64,000 nt of DNA from Candidatus Thermodiscus eudorianus (GTDB lineage: Archaea; Thermoproteota; Thermoprotei_A; Sulfolobales; Acidilobaceae). Within the stretch, counting starts at the first letter, position 1. Each line of letters opens with the position of its first letter. A model generated the notes under the pieces. It was not told where the DNA came from. It made no database searches and saw only the letters and a program-made list of their open reading frames with translations. The DNA lies in NCBI GenBank assembly GCA_015521085.1, contig WAOW01000010.1, forward strand, positions 1-64,000, read 5' to 3'. The position numbers and the translations under genes are program-made. This document shows positions 48,487-57,487 of the stretch, one piece after another.

Positions 48487-49368
48487 TTGATCTTCGACAC
48501 TTGCAAGCCCATCATAGGAGTCGTCCACCTACCCCCGCTACCGGGATCGCCAGCCTATAAGAGGAGGCTTTACCCTGGGCGTATTGGCCGCAAATGGAGT
48601 ATCGACGAGATCTATGAATACGCCGTGGAGGAGGCAAGGAAGTACCAAGAGGCCGGATTCGACGCCGTTATAATAGAGAATTACGGCGACATGCCATACT
48701 CAATGCAGGCAAATATAGGCGAGGCCGCCTCCATGGCGTCCATTGCACGGGAGGTAGCTAGGAAAGTCGACATACCGGTGGGTATAAACATACTCCGTAA
48801 CAGCGGGTACGAGGCCCTCTATGCCGCGTACATCGCCAGGGCAGGGTTCGTCCGAGTGAACAGCCTGTGCGAGTATAGGATCGCGGTTGAAGGCATGCTA
48901 TCGCCAAACCTTCCTGCCCTCGCCAAGGCTCTTTCGGAGCTGAACGCCTACGACGCCTTAGAGTCGGGAGCGCTGAGTATACTGGCCGACGTAAACGTTA
49001 AGCACAGCTGGCCCCTTTTGGAGAAAGCGAGCTTGGAAGATCTAGTCCTGGAGTGCTTGTCGAGAGCTGGATTCCCGATAAAGGGTGTCATTGTAACTGG
49101 CGCACGGACAGGCAGTGTACCCTCCAAGGACCATGTGTCTCGGCTCAAAAAGGCGCTCAAGGGTAGGGACGCCTTGCTCCTCGTTGGGAGCGGGATTACC
49201 ACGGAAAACCTCGGGGAGTATTGGAGGCTGGCGGACGGCTTCATCGTGGGGACCTCGGTTAAGCTAGGAGGCAGGACCGAGAACGTGGTGAGCGTGGATA
49301 GGGCCAAGAAGTTTATCGACGTCGTAAAGCGGTACCGGGAAGTGTGGCCCTGCACGAAATCGCGGTAG
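48487..49368 (+). CDS. BtpA/SgcQ family protein
   Basis: A 293-residue TIM-barrel protein of the BtpA family, with IIGVVHLPPLPGSPAY, NYGDMPYS, VGINILRNSG, and DGFIVGTSVKLGG. The family was named for a cyanobacterial photosystem I biogenesis factor, but archaeal members have an unknown, probably metabolic, role. TTG 48487 with GGGGTGTGAG upstream is the best start; TTG 48457 and GTG 48469 are alternatives. Confidence 0.8.
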   Translation: MIFDTCKPIIGVVHLPPLPGSPAYKRRLYPGRIGRKWSIDEIYEYAVEEARKYQEAGFDAVIIENYGDMPYSMQANIGEAASMASIAREVARKVDIPVGINILRNSGYEALYAAYIARAGFVRVNSLCEYRIAVEGMLSPNLPALAKALSELNAYDALESGALSILADVNVKHSWPLLEKASLEDLVLECLSRAGFPIKGVIVTGARTGSVPSKDHVSRLKKALKGRDALLLVGSGITTENLGEYWRLADGFIVGTSVKLGGRTENVVSVDRAKKFIDVVKRYREVWPCTKSR

Positions 49369-49517
49369 CCAGTATAATCCACTGGGATGAAGATAAGAAC
49401 CCGGACTTCACAGAGGGTGTCCGATGAAGACTCCTAGTCCAGCAGACCGCCTCGGTATTACCATGCTTATACTTCCTTGAGGGGCCCGGGGCTAGCATTT
49501 CCTGGTGGGTGGATTGA

Positions 49518-50012
49518 TTGTCGGTTGAAGACAAGCTTAACGAGAGTGTGGGGGCCGTAGCTCTGGCACCGGGCGTGGGGGAGGGTTACTCTGGCGAATG
49601 GTATGAGAAGCTGTCTGACCTCTTTGTTTCGCTTGTCTCAATAGCCGTAGTGGCGGGGGACCCGAGGGACTCCCTGTTTAAAGCGGCCGACGTCTACGAC
49701 CTGCTACTCTTTGAAGCTAAGGAGGACATCATCGGCGATGCTAGCAGTATAGTGTCACATCCCCTAGTTGATATACTTGAGTTGACAGAGTGCCTGGGTC
49801 CGGACGCGGTATACAATGTATTGGTTTACGCCCTTAGCTCGCTCCTGGGCAGGGAAGAGCGGGAAATAGACCCGAGCCTTCTACGAGTGTTCGCAGACTG
49901 TATGGGATGGGAGCATAGGCTTGATACTGCAACGCCGTTGCACCTGGCTAGCGCCATCGTGATGTCGCTTACTGGCGCGCTCAATAAGGCTCTAGTCAAA
50001 ACAGTGAAATAA
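49518..50012 (+). CDS. Hypothetical all-helical protein
   Basis: A 164-residue, acidic, mainly helical protein (KLSDLFVSLVSIAVVAG, DVYDLLLFEAKEDI, AVYNVLVYALSSLLG). No family recognised. TTG 49518 is preceded by GGTGGGTGG. A TATA-like GCTTATACTT (about 49464-49473) lies 45-54 bp upstream. It stands alone between btpA and the phosphoesterase. Confidence 0.5.
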   Translation: MSVEDKLNESVGAVALAPGVGEGYSGEWYEKLSDLFVSLVSIAVVAGDPRDSLFKAADVYDLLLFEAKEDIIGDASSIVSHPLVDILELTECLGPDAVYNVLVYALSSLLGREEREIDPSLLRVFADCMGWEHRLDTATPLHLASAIVMSLTGALNKALVKTVK

Positions 50013-50092
50013 GGCGTGTGCCTCTATGGTGGCCGGTTAAGCCATTATACTCTCGCTGGCCCCTTGCATTACCCTTGGGCCAGTGAGGACCG

Positions 50093-50857
50093 ATGGGCAG
50101 GCTGACTGTAGTGGAGAGCCATTGTAGCACTGAGGCCCCTATAGCGTCGTCGAGCGATATCCACAGTCCACGCCTCCTGGGTTTGTTTAAGAAGGCTCTC
50201 TCTGAGTATAGCTATGGGGCGTCGTTCTTTGTGTTGGCTGGTGATATTGTTGATAAGGGTGACGTTGATGCGGCTGGCGCTGTCTTCGATCTAATCGAGG
50301 ATAAGTTTAATAATGTAAATATCATCTCTGTTTTCGGTAACGAGGAGTACCATGATAGAGCCTCTGAATTCAAAAAGAGATACCCACATGTAATATGGTT
50401 AGATGATGATTACAAGGTCCTCGAATGCGGCGACAAGCGGATCGCGTTCGTCGGGACAAGAGGTGCCCTCGAAAGACCGACTAGGTGGCAAAGAAGACAC
50501 ATGCCATGGCTAGAGAAGGTCTATGAAGAAAGGCCTAGAGTCGTCAAGGAATTGATAGAAAATGCCAGGAGAGAAGCTGATTATGTAGTCCTAGTCTCTC
50601 ATTATGCATTAACGAAAGCGACTATAATTGGCGAGCCAAGGCGAATCTGGCCCGAAATATATTCGCCGGGGATGGAGCGAGCGCTGATCGAGGCTCGACC
50701 TGATATAGCAATACATGGGCATGCACACAGGGGTAGGCCTTTCGCCTTGGTAAAGGGGATTAGAGTATACAATGTTGCTTTGCCTGTTAACCGTCGGGTG
50801 GTTCCTGTATTTATTAAAAAGAAATCTACTTTACTTGATTGGCTTGAGCCCGGGTAG
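50093..50857 (+). CDS. Calcineurin-like metallophosphoesterase
   Basis: A 254-residue metallophosphoesterase with SSDIHSP (DxH), LAGDIVDKG (GDxxD), FGNEEYHD (GNE in place of GNHE), VSHYAL and HGHAHRGRP (GHxH). The GNHE His is replaced by Glu (GNEEY), which is also seen in other archaeal groups. The substrate is unknown. ATG 50093 starts it. A membrane protein gene follows at 35 bp. Confidence 0.85.
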   Translation: MGRLTVVESHCSTEAPIASSSDIHSPRLLGLFKKALSEYSYGASFFVLAGDIVDKGDVDAAGAVFDLIEDKFNNVNIISVFGNEEYHDRASEFKKRYPHVIWLDDDYKVLECGDKRIAFVGTRGALERPTRWQRRHMPWLEKVYEERPRVVKELIENARREADYVVLVSHYALTKATIIGEPRRIWPEIYSPGMERALIEARPDIAIHGHAHRGRPFALVKGIRVYNVALPVNRRVVPVFIKKKSTLLDWLEPG

Positions 50858-50892
50858 GGCTCTTTCTTTAATCCCGGGATTCGATTCTATAC

Positions 50893-51654
50893 ATGGAATG
50901 GGGTGGCTGGGACACGGGACGATTCACTATCCCTACACGTGGTGTCCTCGCTCTCGTTGCAGGGTTAATCTCCGCGTTGATCCTGTATGTTATTGGATTG
51001 TTCATGGGAGTTAGGATCACCCGTAACATGTTATTATTCGCTTCAAGTATTTTTATTCTGTTAGTATTAGTAATTGATAAGATATCGATCCGTCTAGCGA
51101 GGCTGATCGCGTCCTCCTACGTGCCCGAGAAACCAGCTACCTCCATGGAGGCTAGCGACTACCCGGAGAAAAGCGTATTCCTCCTCGAATCATTTATTAG
51201 AACAATTATAAAGCCTATAATAGATGTGAATAATATTTACATCCTGGTCACTAGCGGCAGGGAACCGGCGCTGGGGTTTGATGTTAGACGCCCTGAAACC
51301 AAAAAGTGGGGGACTGTAGCCTTCATTGAAGAACACGATGCAATGTACATATCAATTAATAAATATATAGCATATAAAATACTTAATATTATTTATAGGG
51401 GCGATGGCGATAAATTAATCATAGCCGACGAGGCAGAATTATTATTAGTATATAATATGATAAAAGATATATATGAGGCTAGATACTACGTGTCCGATCC
51501 AATCCTACTAGCATACACAACATATAAGACTATTTTAATGTTAATAAAGGATAATATATTAGACGTGCCCGAGAATCTACTCAAGAAACTGCCCGACGAG
51601 CCACCTGCTGTCAGAGACCTTGTCAATGAACAACTGCGACTTGAGTTAGAATAG
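50893..51654 (+). CDS. Hypothetical membrane protein with cytosolic domain
   Basis: A 253-residue protein with two transmembrane segments (about 17-38, 44-62: VLALVAGLISALILYVIG and LLFASSIFILLVLVID) and a C-terminal alpha-rich domain (from about 80). No family recognised. The codons are very AT-rich in the 3' part (51340-51560: Ile, Lys, Asn), unlike the neighbours, which may reflect recent acquisition or relaxed selection. Likely cotranscribed with the phosphoesterase. Confidence 0.55.
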   Translation: MEWGGWDTGRFTIPTRGVLALVAGLISALILYVIGLFMGVRITRNMLLFASSIFILLVLVIDKISIRLARLIASSYVPEKPATSMEASDYPEKSVFLLESFIRTIIKPIIDVNNIYILVTSGREPALGFDVRRPETKKWGTVAFIEEHDAMYISINKYIAYKILNIIYRGDGDKLIIADEAELLLVYNMIKDIYEARYYVSDPILLAYTTYKTILMLIKDNILDVPENLLKKLPDEPPAVRDLVNEQLRLELE

Positions 51655-51675
51655 CGGGAACTGGGATTAATTGAG

Positions 51676-51750
51676 TGGTGCCGCCGCGGGGATTCGAACC
51701 CCGGACCGCCCGGTCTTCAGCCGGGCGCTCTCCCGCTGAGCTACGGCGGC
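51676..51750 (-). tRNA. tRNA-Phe (GAA), CCA encoded
   Basis: On the minus strand: acceptor GCCGCCG/CGGCGGC, D-stem GCTC/GAGC, anticodon stem CCCGG/CCGGG around loop CTGAAGA (anticodon GAA), T-arm CGGGG-TTCGAAT-CCCCG, discriminator A at 51679 and CCA at 51676-51678. No intron. Confidence 0.95.
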
Positions 51751-51816
51751 CCACGGCGGCCAGTTTAAGGAATACCATGGCTGGTAGATAAATTCCTTGC
51801 TCCCAACTAGGTACTT

Positions 51817-52368
51817 ATGGTTGAGACGATGACGATAATGATATTACAATCTATAAATAAGTCATTTATGTATGAAATAATGCATCTGAGGAAAGCGATT
51901 ACAAACGAGATACCCGGGTCGATCCAGGTAATAACGCCCGGATCCGTCCTAATGCTACCTCTAGACCTGTACGATGCCGGTAGGATGCAATATAACGCTG
52001 AAAAAGTAAATAAATACCTCTATAGTAAGTATAGTGGTGTACTGCGGTCCCCTGGAGTTTACCTTATAGGTATAGTTAATGGCGATGGCTACGTCCGCAA
52101 CTTGAATTTCGTATTTGGCCTAGCGACACCACAGCTTAGGGTGGCGACTATCTATTCAAAGCGGATAATGGATGATACAAACCATGGTCTTTATCTTGAG
52201 AGGCTCCTGAAATTAATACTCCACGAGTTCGGCCACCTAGCCGGTTTAGCCCATTGCCAGAACCAGTGCGTTATGAAGTATAGCAATAGCCTAGAGGAGT
52301 TAGACGACAAGCCACCCCGTTATTGTCGCGTTTGCATTGATAAGTTAAGAAGGACTCTAGCGGAATAG
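51817..52368 (+). CDS. amzA: Archaemetzincin (metalloprotease)
   Basis: A 183-residue zinc protease homologue. HEFGHLAGLAHCQNQCVM holds the extended metzincin site (HExxHxxGxxHC) with the archaemetzincin-specific Cys, then CRVC near the end provides the second zinc site. Substrates are unknown. ATG 51817 starts it. Confidence 0.92.
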   Translation: MVETMTIMILQSINKSFMYEIMHLRKAITNEIPGSIQVITPGSVLMLPLDLYDAGRMQYNAEKVNKYLYSKYSGVLRSPGVYLIGIVNGDGYVRNLNFVFGLATPQLRVATIYSKRIMDDTNHGLYLERLLKLILHEFGHLAGLAHCQNQCVMKYSNSLEELDDKPPRYCRVCIDKLRRTLAE

Positions 52369-52377
52369 CCTCATTAA

Positions 52378-52815
52378 TTATATGTCTACGACGAATCTTA
52401 GAATCCAGCACCCGTCGCGTTTGTCAATGCTCATCTGGGAGTAGGTCATGGCCTTTACAATGGTCCTCTCCTCGTGTCTTTCCGGGTCGAATCGCTCCCC
52501 CCACACGCTTGAAACTATGCGGTAGCCCCCCTCCCCCTCTGTTATCCTGCAGACCCTGAACAGGGAGAAGACTAGTCCCTCGCTGTCTGTATTGACGAGC
52601 AGCTCTTCGATCCACCTGTAGAGCAGGTTCTCAAGGTCCATTCCTGTAATGTCTATGTCTATTCTTACCCTTGGTTGCACGCCGGAGGTGTCTGTTATAA
52701 CCTCGTAGACGCCTAGTCCAGCTTGCTCGAACGCCTCTTCAAGCGTTCTCCCGCTAGCCTCTATTAACACATCGGCTGTGTGTTCTAGGTGCTTGAAGCT
52801 TGGGCACTCCTTCAT
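52378..52815 (-). CDS. Archease (RtcB tRNA ligase activator)
   Basis: A 145-residue archease: HLEHTADVLIEASGRTLEEAFEQA, ENLLYRWIEELLVNTDSEGLVF, and KAMTYSQMSI are diagnostic. It enables multiple turnover of RtcB ligase, which joins tRNA halves after intron removal, directly relevant to tRNA-Gln and tRNA-Pro of this window. rtcB itself is not in this window. It converges on the amzA gene and diverges from nth. Confidence 0.95.
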   Translation of the reverse strand: MKECPSFKHLEHTADVLIEASGRTLEEAFEQAGLGVYEVITDTSGVQPRVRIDIDITGMDLENLLYRWIEELLVNTDSEGLVFSLFRVCRITEGEGGYRIVSSVWGERFDPERHEERTIVKAMTYSQMSIDKRDGCWILRFVVDI

Positions 52816-52873
52816 CTTCCCGCACCATATTATCCCTTTCGCTGTTATTCCTAATTATGTTGAGGGTGTGGAA

Positions 52874-53548
52874 ATGATAGAAGCTAGTGGTAAAGAGGTA
52901 CTAGATATTATGAGAAAAACGCTTCCAGTTAGGGATGAGGACTATGTTGTCCTGGTTGCGAGGAAAATAGAAGACAACCCTTTTTTATTACTTATTTCAA
53001 TAATATTAAGTCAAAATACCTCTGATAAAAACTCGATAAAAGCATTGACTAGATTTATTGAAAAAATCGGGACTAGATGCGGCGACGTCCTTAGCCACGA
53101 TATCAAGAGCATAGAAGAGGCAATCAAACCTGCTGGACTATATAGGCAAAAAGCCAGAACAATATATATATTATCTGAGAAAATCTGTGAAATCGGAGAA
53201 GACTTCCTAGTCAAGACAGAACCCGGAAAACTAAGAAAGTGGCTCCTGTCTATACCAGGCATAGGCAAGAAAACAGCAGACGTCTTCCTCCAGCTAGTCC
53301 ACAAGGCACCGTACTTCGCAGTAGATACCCACGCCTTTAGGATAGCCAGGCGATGGGGTTTGGTCGGTGAAAAAGCCACATATGACGAGGTCTCCAGGAA
53401 GCTTCTCGAATTCTTTGGAGCAGATAACGCAGAAGAAGCTCATCGCCTACTAATAGCCCTCGGCAGGAGATATTGTAAGGCGAGGAAGCCTAGGTGCAGT
53501 GTATGTCCGTTGAGGAAAGTATGTCCTTATGCCCGGCGGCTGTCGTAG
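52874..53548 (+). CDS. nth: Endonuclease III (DNA glycosylase/AP lyase)
   Basis: A 224-residue base-excision repair enzyme with helix-hairpin-helix LLSIPGIGKKTADVFL (catalytic Lys), VDTHAFRIARRWGL (catalytic Asp), and the C-terminal cluster C-x6-C-x2-C-x5-C. The start is ATG 52874 (GGGTGTGG upstream), in place of an earlier in-frame codon within archease. Composition shifts in the middle (T/A-rich to C/A-rich). Confidence 0.93.
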   Translation: MIEASGKEVLDIMRKTLPVRDEDYVVLVARKIEDNPFLLLISIILSQNTSDKNSIKALTRFIEKIGTRCGDVLSHDIKSIEEAIKPAGLYRQKARTIYILSEKICEIGEDFLVKTEPGKLRKWLLSIPGIGKKTADVFLQLVHKAPYFAVDTHAFRIARRWGLVGEKATYDEVSRKLLEFFGADNAEEAHRLLIALGRRYCKARKPRCSVCPLRKVCPYARRLS

Positions 53549-54030
53549 TAGCCAAGCCTAAGAGGGGTAAGTGGTGTTTGGAGGAAGCGTGGGATCTAGC
53601 TGCTGCGATGGGGGGCTATGTTCGATCGACGCCGTTTCCCGGCGTATACCTGATAATGGGCAATGAGATAGCTCGTTATGATAATATTTTGGATGTTGTT
53701 AGGGATTATAGGTTCTCTTTTGCGTCTCGTCTCGTGATCCCGAAGGTATGCGCCAGTATAGGTGGGGCTGATGTAGAGTCTTTGATAGCTTCTAGACTGG
53801 CTTCCAGCCGTATCCAGTCTCCGGTGAGACTAATAGTCGCGCTCCGGGGAAAATCGAAAAAATACATCAAGAAAGATATAATATTATCTAAATTAAATAT
53901 AATATTGAATCGGAATAGCAGTTTCGTCGTAGATATCGAGGGTATAGACGATCTGGTCCTGGCCTCCTGGGGTTATGCTAGGAGGTGTGGTTATGGCTGT
54001 CTCCTCGTAGGCTACGATACTGAAATATAG
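53503..54030 (+). CDS. Possible THUMP-domain protein (COG1818-like)
   Basis: A 175-residue protein overlapping the end of nth by 46 bp. By strand and helix pattern (AKPKRGKWCLEEAWDLA near the start; SFASRLVIPKVCAS; a conserved basic RLIVALRGKSKK; then VVDIEGIDDLVLA) it resembles THUMP-type RNA-binding proteins of the Tan1/COG1818 type, which assist tRNA modification. This is a weak, by-eye assignment. ATG 53503 was chosen in place of GTG 53494. Confidence 0.45.
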   Translation: MSVEESMSLCPAAVVVAKPKRGKWCLEEAWDLAAAMGGYVRSTPFPGVYLIMGNEIARYDNILDVVRDYRFSFASRLVIPKVCASIGGADVESLIASRLASSRIQSPVRLIVALRGKSKKYIKKDIILSKLNIILNRNSSFVVDIEGIDDLVLASWGYARRCGYGCLLVGYDTEI

Positions 54031-54094
54031 TAGTACCGATTACTTCCAGAATGGATGGATACAAGGTATTATAGTCGGCCGGAAGTGATAGTGC

Positions 54095-55324
54095 ATGGGG
54101 CTCGTCGAAGAGAGTACCATATTCAAAGATAGGAACGCCCTTGCAGAACTCTATATACCCTCGGAGCTGAGGGTTAGGAGGAAAGAGGCGGCGCTCCTAA
54201 CCAAGAAAGTCTTCGCCAGGTTCTCCGAAGGGAGGGCAGGCGACGTCGTCGCGATATTCGGCTCGCCGGGTCGAAGCGGTATAGGAAAGACGACCGTCGC
54301 GAAGTACTCTGGGCTTAAAATCTCGGAGCTCGCGGCTAGACACGGGATCAAGTACAAGTTCATATATGTAAACGTTTACTCTGCACCGTCGCTCCACGAG
54401 ATACTGGCTATAATAGCAAGCCAGCTCAGCCCCAAGATCAGTATAAAGGGTTCCTCGACGCTGGAAGCCATAAAGACTATTGTAGACTATGTGTACGAGA
54501 AGAACTACTATGTACTTGTAACAATAGACGAGTTCCAGAACTTGATAAAATCGCCTAAAGTAGACGACGCCTACCTGTACTCCCTGCTAAGGATATACGA
54601 ACAAGTGCCGCCGCCAGACGGGGTACCGCGGATAAGCTATGTCCTAGTTGCATCAGACTATCTCGTCCTCAGCGAGCTACGGTCCAAGATGCCCCAGATC
54701 GAGTCGCAGATCAACTTCCGGCTACACTTGAAGCCGTACACTGTCGAGGAGCTTTATGAGATACTCGAACAGCGGGCAGAGATCTCCCTCTACGAGGGCA
54801 CATGGACTCCCGAGATATTATACATGATAGCTGAGCACTACGGGGTCGACGGCACAGGTTTGAGAGACGGGAACGCCAGACGTGCAATAAACGCGTTAAA
54901 CAGTGCCGCGGAGCAAGCCGAATACGAGGGATCCCATAGAATAACGCCGGAACACGTACGCCACGCCCTTTCGCTAGACTCGATTGCCAACGTCAGTATA
55001 AGTGACCTGGAAGGATTAAGCACCCACGAGCTACTCGTCCTGCTAGCTGTAGCCAAGCATACAGTGGAGGAGGGCGAGTGGCTTACAACAGGCAGGCTAC
55101 GGCAGTTATATAATGAGCTCTCAGAACTCTATGGTGAGGCCCCGAGAGCCCATACACAATTCAATATCTATATAAATAACCTGAAAAGTATACAGTTACT
55201 CGACGTCAAGCCCTCGGGGAAGGGAATGAGGGGGAGAACCTCGATCATTAGGCTAAGAACAGATATACCTGCGAGACCTCTGGTTGAGGTAATAGAAGAG
55301 ATACTCAAAAAGAGGCTACTGTAG
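54095..55324 (+). CDS. ORC1/CDC6-family AAA+ ATPase
   Basis: A 409-residue AAA+ protein: Walker A GRSGIGKTTVA (about 62-72), Walker B LVTIDEFQNL (DE), an arginine-bearing segment, sensor-2-like GNARRAINAL, and a C-terminal winged helix (from about 315). It fits the ORC1/CDC6 initiator family, but is rather divergent; it may be a Cdc6-3-type paralogue. It starts at GTG or ATG near 54095. A short spacer upstream (54031-54094) shows no strong ORB site by eye. Replication genes follow a few kb on. Confidence 0.8.
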   Translation: MGLVEESTIFKDRNALAELYIPSELRVRRKEAALLTKKVFARFSEGRAGDVVAIFGSPGRSGIGKTTVAKYSGLKISELAARHGIKYKFIYVNVYSAPSLHEILAIIASQLSPKISIKGSSTLEAIKTIVDYVYEKNYYVLVTIDEFQNLIKSPKVDDAYLYSLLRIYEQVPPPDGVPRISYVLVASDYLVLSELRSKMPQIESQINFRLHLKPYTVEELYEILEQRAEISLYEGTWTPEILYMIAEHYGVDGTGLRDGNARRAINALNSAAEQAEYEGSHRITPEHVRHALSLDSIANVSISDLEGLSTHELLVLLAVAKHTVEEGEWLTTGRLRQLYNELSELYGEAPRAHTQFNIYINNLKSIQLLDVKPSGKGMRGRTSIIRLRTDIPARPLVEVIEEILKKRLL

Positions 55325-55335
55325 AGGGAGCCTTA

Positions 55336-55632
55336 ATGTATCTCGAAGAACTCTTCGAGAGCAAGGGGAGATTCAGGATAATACGATTCCTATTAAAAGA
55401 GGGCCAAGCCAACATATCAAGAATCATAAGGGAAACAAAGCTACCATATAGACTAGCTAAGGTCCATCTAGACAGGCTGGTCGAGTTGGGCATAGTACAT
55501 GAACATACGTATGGGCGGTTAAGACTCTACGAGGTAAACCTAAGCGATCCCAGGATAAACGCGACCCGAAAGCTACTTGAGGAATTGGAGAGGCTATGGA
55601 GCGGGGTTGGTAATGAAGAAAGGCATGGTTGA
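55336..55632 (+). CDS. Winged-helix regulator (ArsR-like)
   Basis: A 98-residue protein with a winged helix (RFRIIRFLLKEGQANISRII, PYRLAKVHLDRLVELGIV, then wing HTYGRLRLYEV). It is 11 bp after the CDC6-like gene and overlaps moaC by 20 bp. Its target is unknown; control of moaC or the replication genes is possible. Confidence 0.75.
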   Translation: MYLEELFESKGRFRIIRFLLKEGQANISRIIRETKLPYRLAKVHLDRLVELGIVHEHTYGRLRLYEVNLSDPRINATRKLLEELERLWSGVGNEERHG

Positions 55633-56062
55633 TATCTCGGGCAAGGAATCTGTGCTTCGAATAGCCGAGGCCGAGGGGTACATAAGACTAAGACCAGATA
55701 CCATAAAATTAATTCTAGATAATAAAATAGAGAAGGGGGACGTCGAGGAAGCGGCCAAGATAGCCGCTATACAGGCGGTAAAGAAAACCCCATACATCCT
55801 ACCATACTGTCACCCGATACCTATACAACATGTAGACGTAGAGTTCAACTACGAAAACAATCGAGTCCGAGTCCGAGTCCGGGTTAAAGCAATATACAAG
55901 ACCGGGGTAGAAATGGAGGCGCTCACAGGTGTAGCGGCCGCACTTTTGACTATATGGGACATGGTAAAGAAGTACGAGAAAGACGAGAAGGGCCAGTACC
56001 CCCACACATTGATAGAGTCGATAAGAGTATTAGAGAAAGTCAAGTATTCACGAGAAGAATGA
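55613..56062 (+). CDS. moaC: Cyclic pyranopterin monophosphate synthase MoaC
   Basis: A 149-residue molybdenum-cofactor enzyme. MVDISGKE, AAKIAAIQAVKKTPYILPYCHPIPI (the substrate-binding CHPI), and GVEMEALTGVAAALLTIWDM are standard MoaC motifs. ATG 55613 is the start. A run of GAGTCC repeats (55863-55880) encodes the RVRVRVRV strand. No other moa genes are near. It converges on rfcL with a 15-bp overlap. Confidence 0.95.
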   Translation: MKKGMVDISGKESVLRIAEAEGYIRLRPDTIKLILDNKIEKGDVEEAAKIAAIQAVKKTPYILPYCHPIPIQHVDVEFNYENNRVRVRVRVKAIYKTGVEMEALTGVAAALLTIWDMVKKYEKDEKGQYPHTLIESIRVLEKVKYSREE

Positions 56063-57487
56063 ATCCAGGGTACTCGAAGCCGGGCGCCTACCTCGTCTAG
56101 CCCCAGTCCTCCTACGCCTGCCAGCCCCCTCTTCATGCTCCTCTCGCTTCTCGGCCCTCGATTCCTTTTTCTCGACCACGTCCCTTCTTGACCGCTTTAT
56201 CTTCTCGATAGCCGATAGTATCTCGCCTGACCTATGGCCCGCTAGGAACTCCACCTCCCTCCTGTCAAGACCATATCCTAATGCGAGTCGAGCCGCGGGT
56301 ACTGGATCCTCCGACTCTCGGAATATTATGAAGAGGTAGGGTAGTATCTCTGTCTTGACCAGCCTGCGAGAGACCAATACTCTCTCCGATAACCTAGACG
56401 CCAGTGACTCCCGGATCTCCCTAACCTCGCGCAGCCGGGCCATCATCTTTATCCTATCGGGGTAAGCGTATCTAGCTTTACTTATGGGAGAGTACTTCCT
56501 CGCGAATGTAACTCCAGGGCCGGCTAGGCTGAAGACATAGGTTAATAGGGACCATGCTGTCTTGAACTTGGCCCTGTTAAGCATGATTGTCGCACGTGCC
56601 AGGGCGTCGAATGCCCTGTACGCGTCTCGTGGATCCTCGTATTTCCTGGGGATGTTATCGTTTAGCCAGGCGATTACGGTCTCGTAGTCCTCCTCGCTAT
56701 TGGATAATGCCATCCGCGACCGCCAGAACTTGTTAGAGTAGAATATCTGGTTTAACGTAACGAATATATCAGATTTCTTGTCCCTGCCTCTGATCACCAG
56801 CTTGACGATACCGAGCGTTACTCTACCGTAACCCTCTGCGATGGCCTGTAAATCGTTTATAGCGGCCCTCACATCTCCCCTCTCGATCTCGGCTATATAC
56901 CTTAAAGCCTCCCTCTCGCACTCCAAGCCCTCCAAGTCGCATATCCTTTGGAGGACGGCCATAACTTGAGTGACGGAGAGGGGTTTGAACTGTATGAGCT
57001 CTGCCTGCTGGTGTAGGAGCCTCAGTTGCTCTTTCCAGGGATCGTTAGCCGTCATGACTATGGGATTAGTTGTATGAGGTATTATCTCTAGCAGCGCCTT
57101 TAGACCACCGGAATCCTCTCTAGGGGCTATGCCGTCTATCTCGTCTAGGAGGATTATTATACCTCTCCCATAGAGTGGCTTCTTGTTAGCGGCTACGCCA
57201 ACGGTCCTACGTATTGCCGCTGCAGATCTATAGTCACTCGCGTTCAGCTCTAGCAGCTCGAATTTGAATTGCCTAGCTATCGCCTCTACTAGGCTTGTCT
57301 TGCCGACCCCAGGAGGCCCATAGAGGAGTACAGCCCTCTTCGATGGAGGTTTTCCTGAGACCCACTGTTTAAACCACGCTAGTAGCTTTTTCTTGGCGTT
57401 ATCCTGGTTTACTACTTCGTCCACTGTTCTTGGCCTATACTTTATTATCCAGGGGATATTCGGTTTTGCTCTCCTATGTGTGATCAA
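56048..57487 (-). CDS. rfcL: Replication factor C, large subunit
   Basis: A 479-residue clamp-loader subunit that opens PCNA with RFC small subunits. KYRPRTVDEVVNQ, Walker A YGPPGVGKTSLV, Walker B ILLDEIDGI, the helical collar and a basic C-terminus (EKREEHEEGAGRRRRTGARR) ending in a PIP-box-like STLDSFFS. It overlaps rfcS by 4 bp, so the two subunits are co-translated. Confidence 0.96.
   Translation of the reverse strand: MITHRRAKPNIPWIIKYRPRTVDEVVNQDNAKKKLLAWFKQWVSGKPPSKRAVLLYGPPGVGKTSLVEAIARQFKFELLELNASDYRSAAAIRRTVGVAANKKPLYGRGIIILLDEIDGIAPREDSGGLKALLEIIPHTTNPIVMTANDPWKEQLRLLHQQAELIQFKPLSVTQVMAVLQRICDLEGLECEREALRYIAEIERGDVRAAINDLQAIAEGYGRVTLGIVKLVIRGRDKKSDIFVTLNQIFYSNKFWRSRMALSNSEEDYETVIAWLNDNIPRKYEDPRDAYRAFDALARATIMLNRAKFKTAWSLLTYVFSLAGPGVTFARKYSPISKARYAYPDRIKMMARLREVREIRESLASRLSERVLVSRRLVKTEILPYLFIIFRESEDPVPAARLALGYGLDRREVEFLAGHRSGEILSAIEKIKRSRRDVVEKKESRAEKREEHEEGAGRRRRTGARRGRRPASSTLDSFFS

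Noticed and set aside
54031-54094. Replication origin (ORB) upstream of the CDC6-like gene
   Set aside because: TTCCAGAATGGATGG is only vaguely like known ORB elements; no repeats or AT-rich unwinding region were seen in the 64-bp spacer.
55863-55880. Triple GAGTCC microsatellite in moaC
   Set aside because: It encodes an RVRVRV beta strand in a conserved protein, so is explained by coding.
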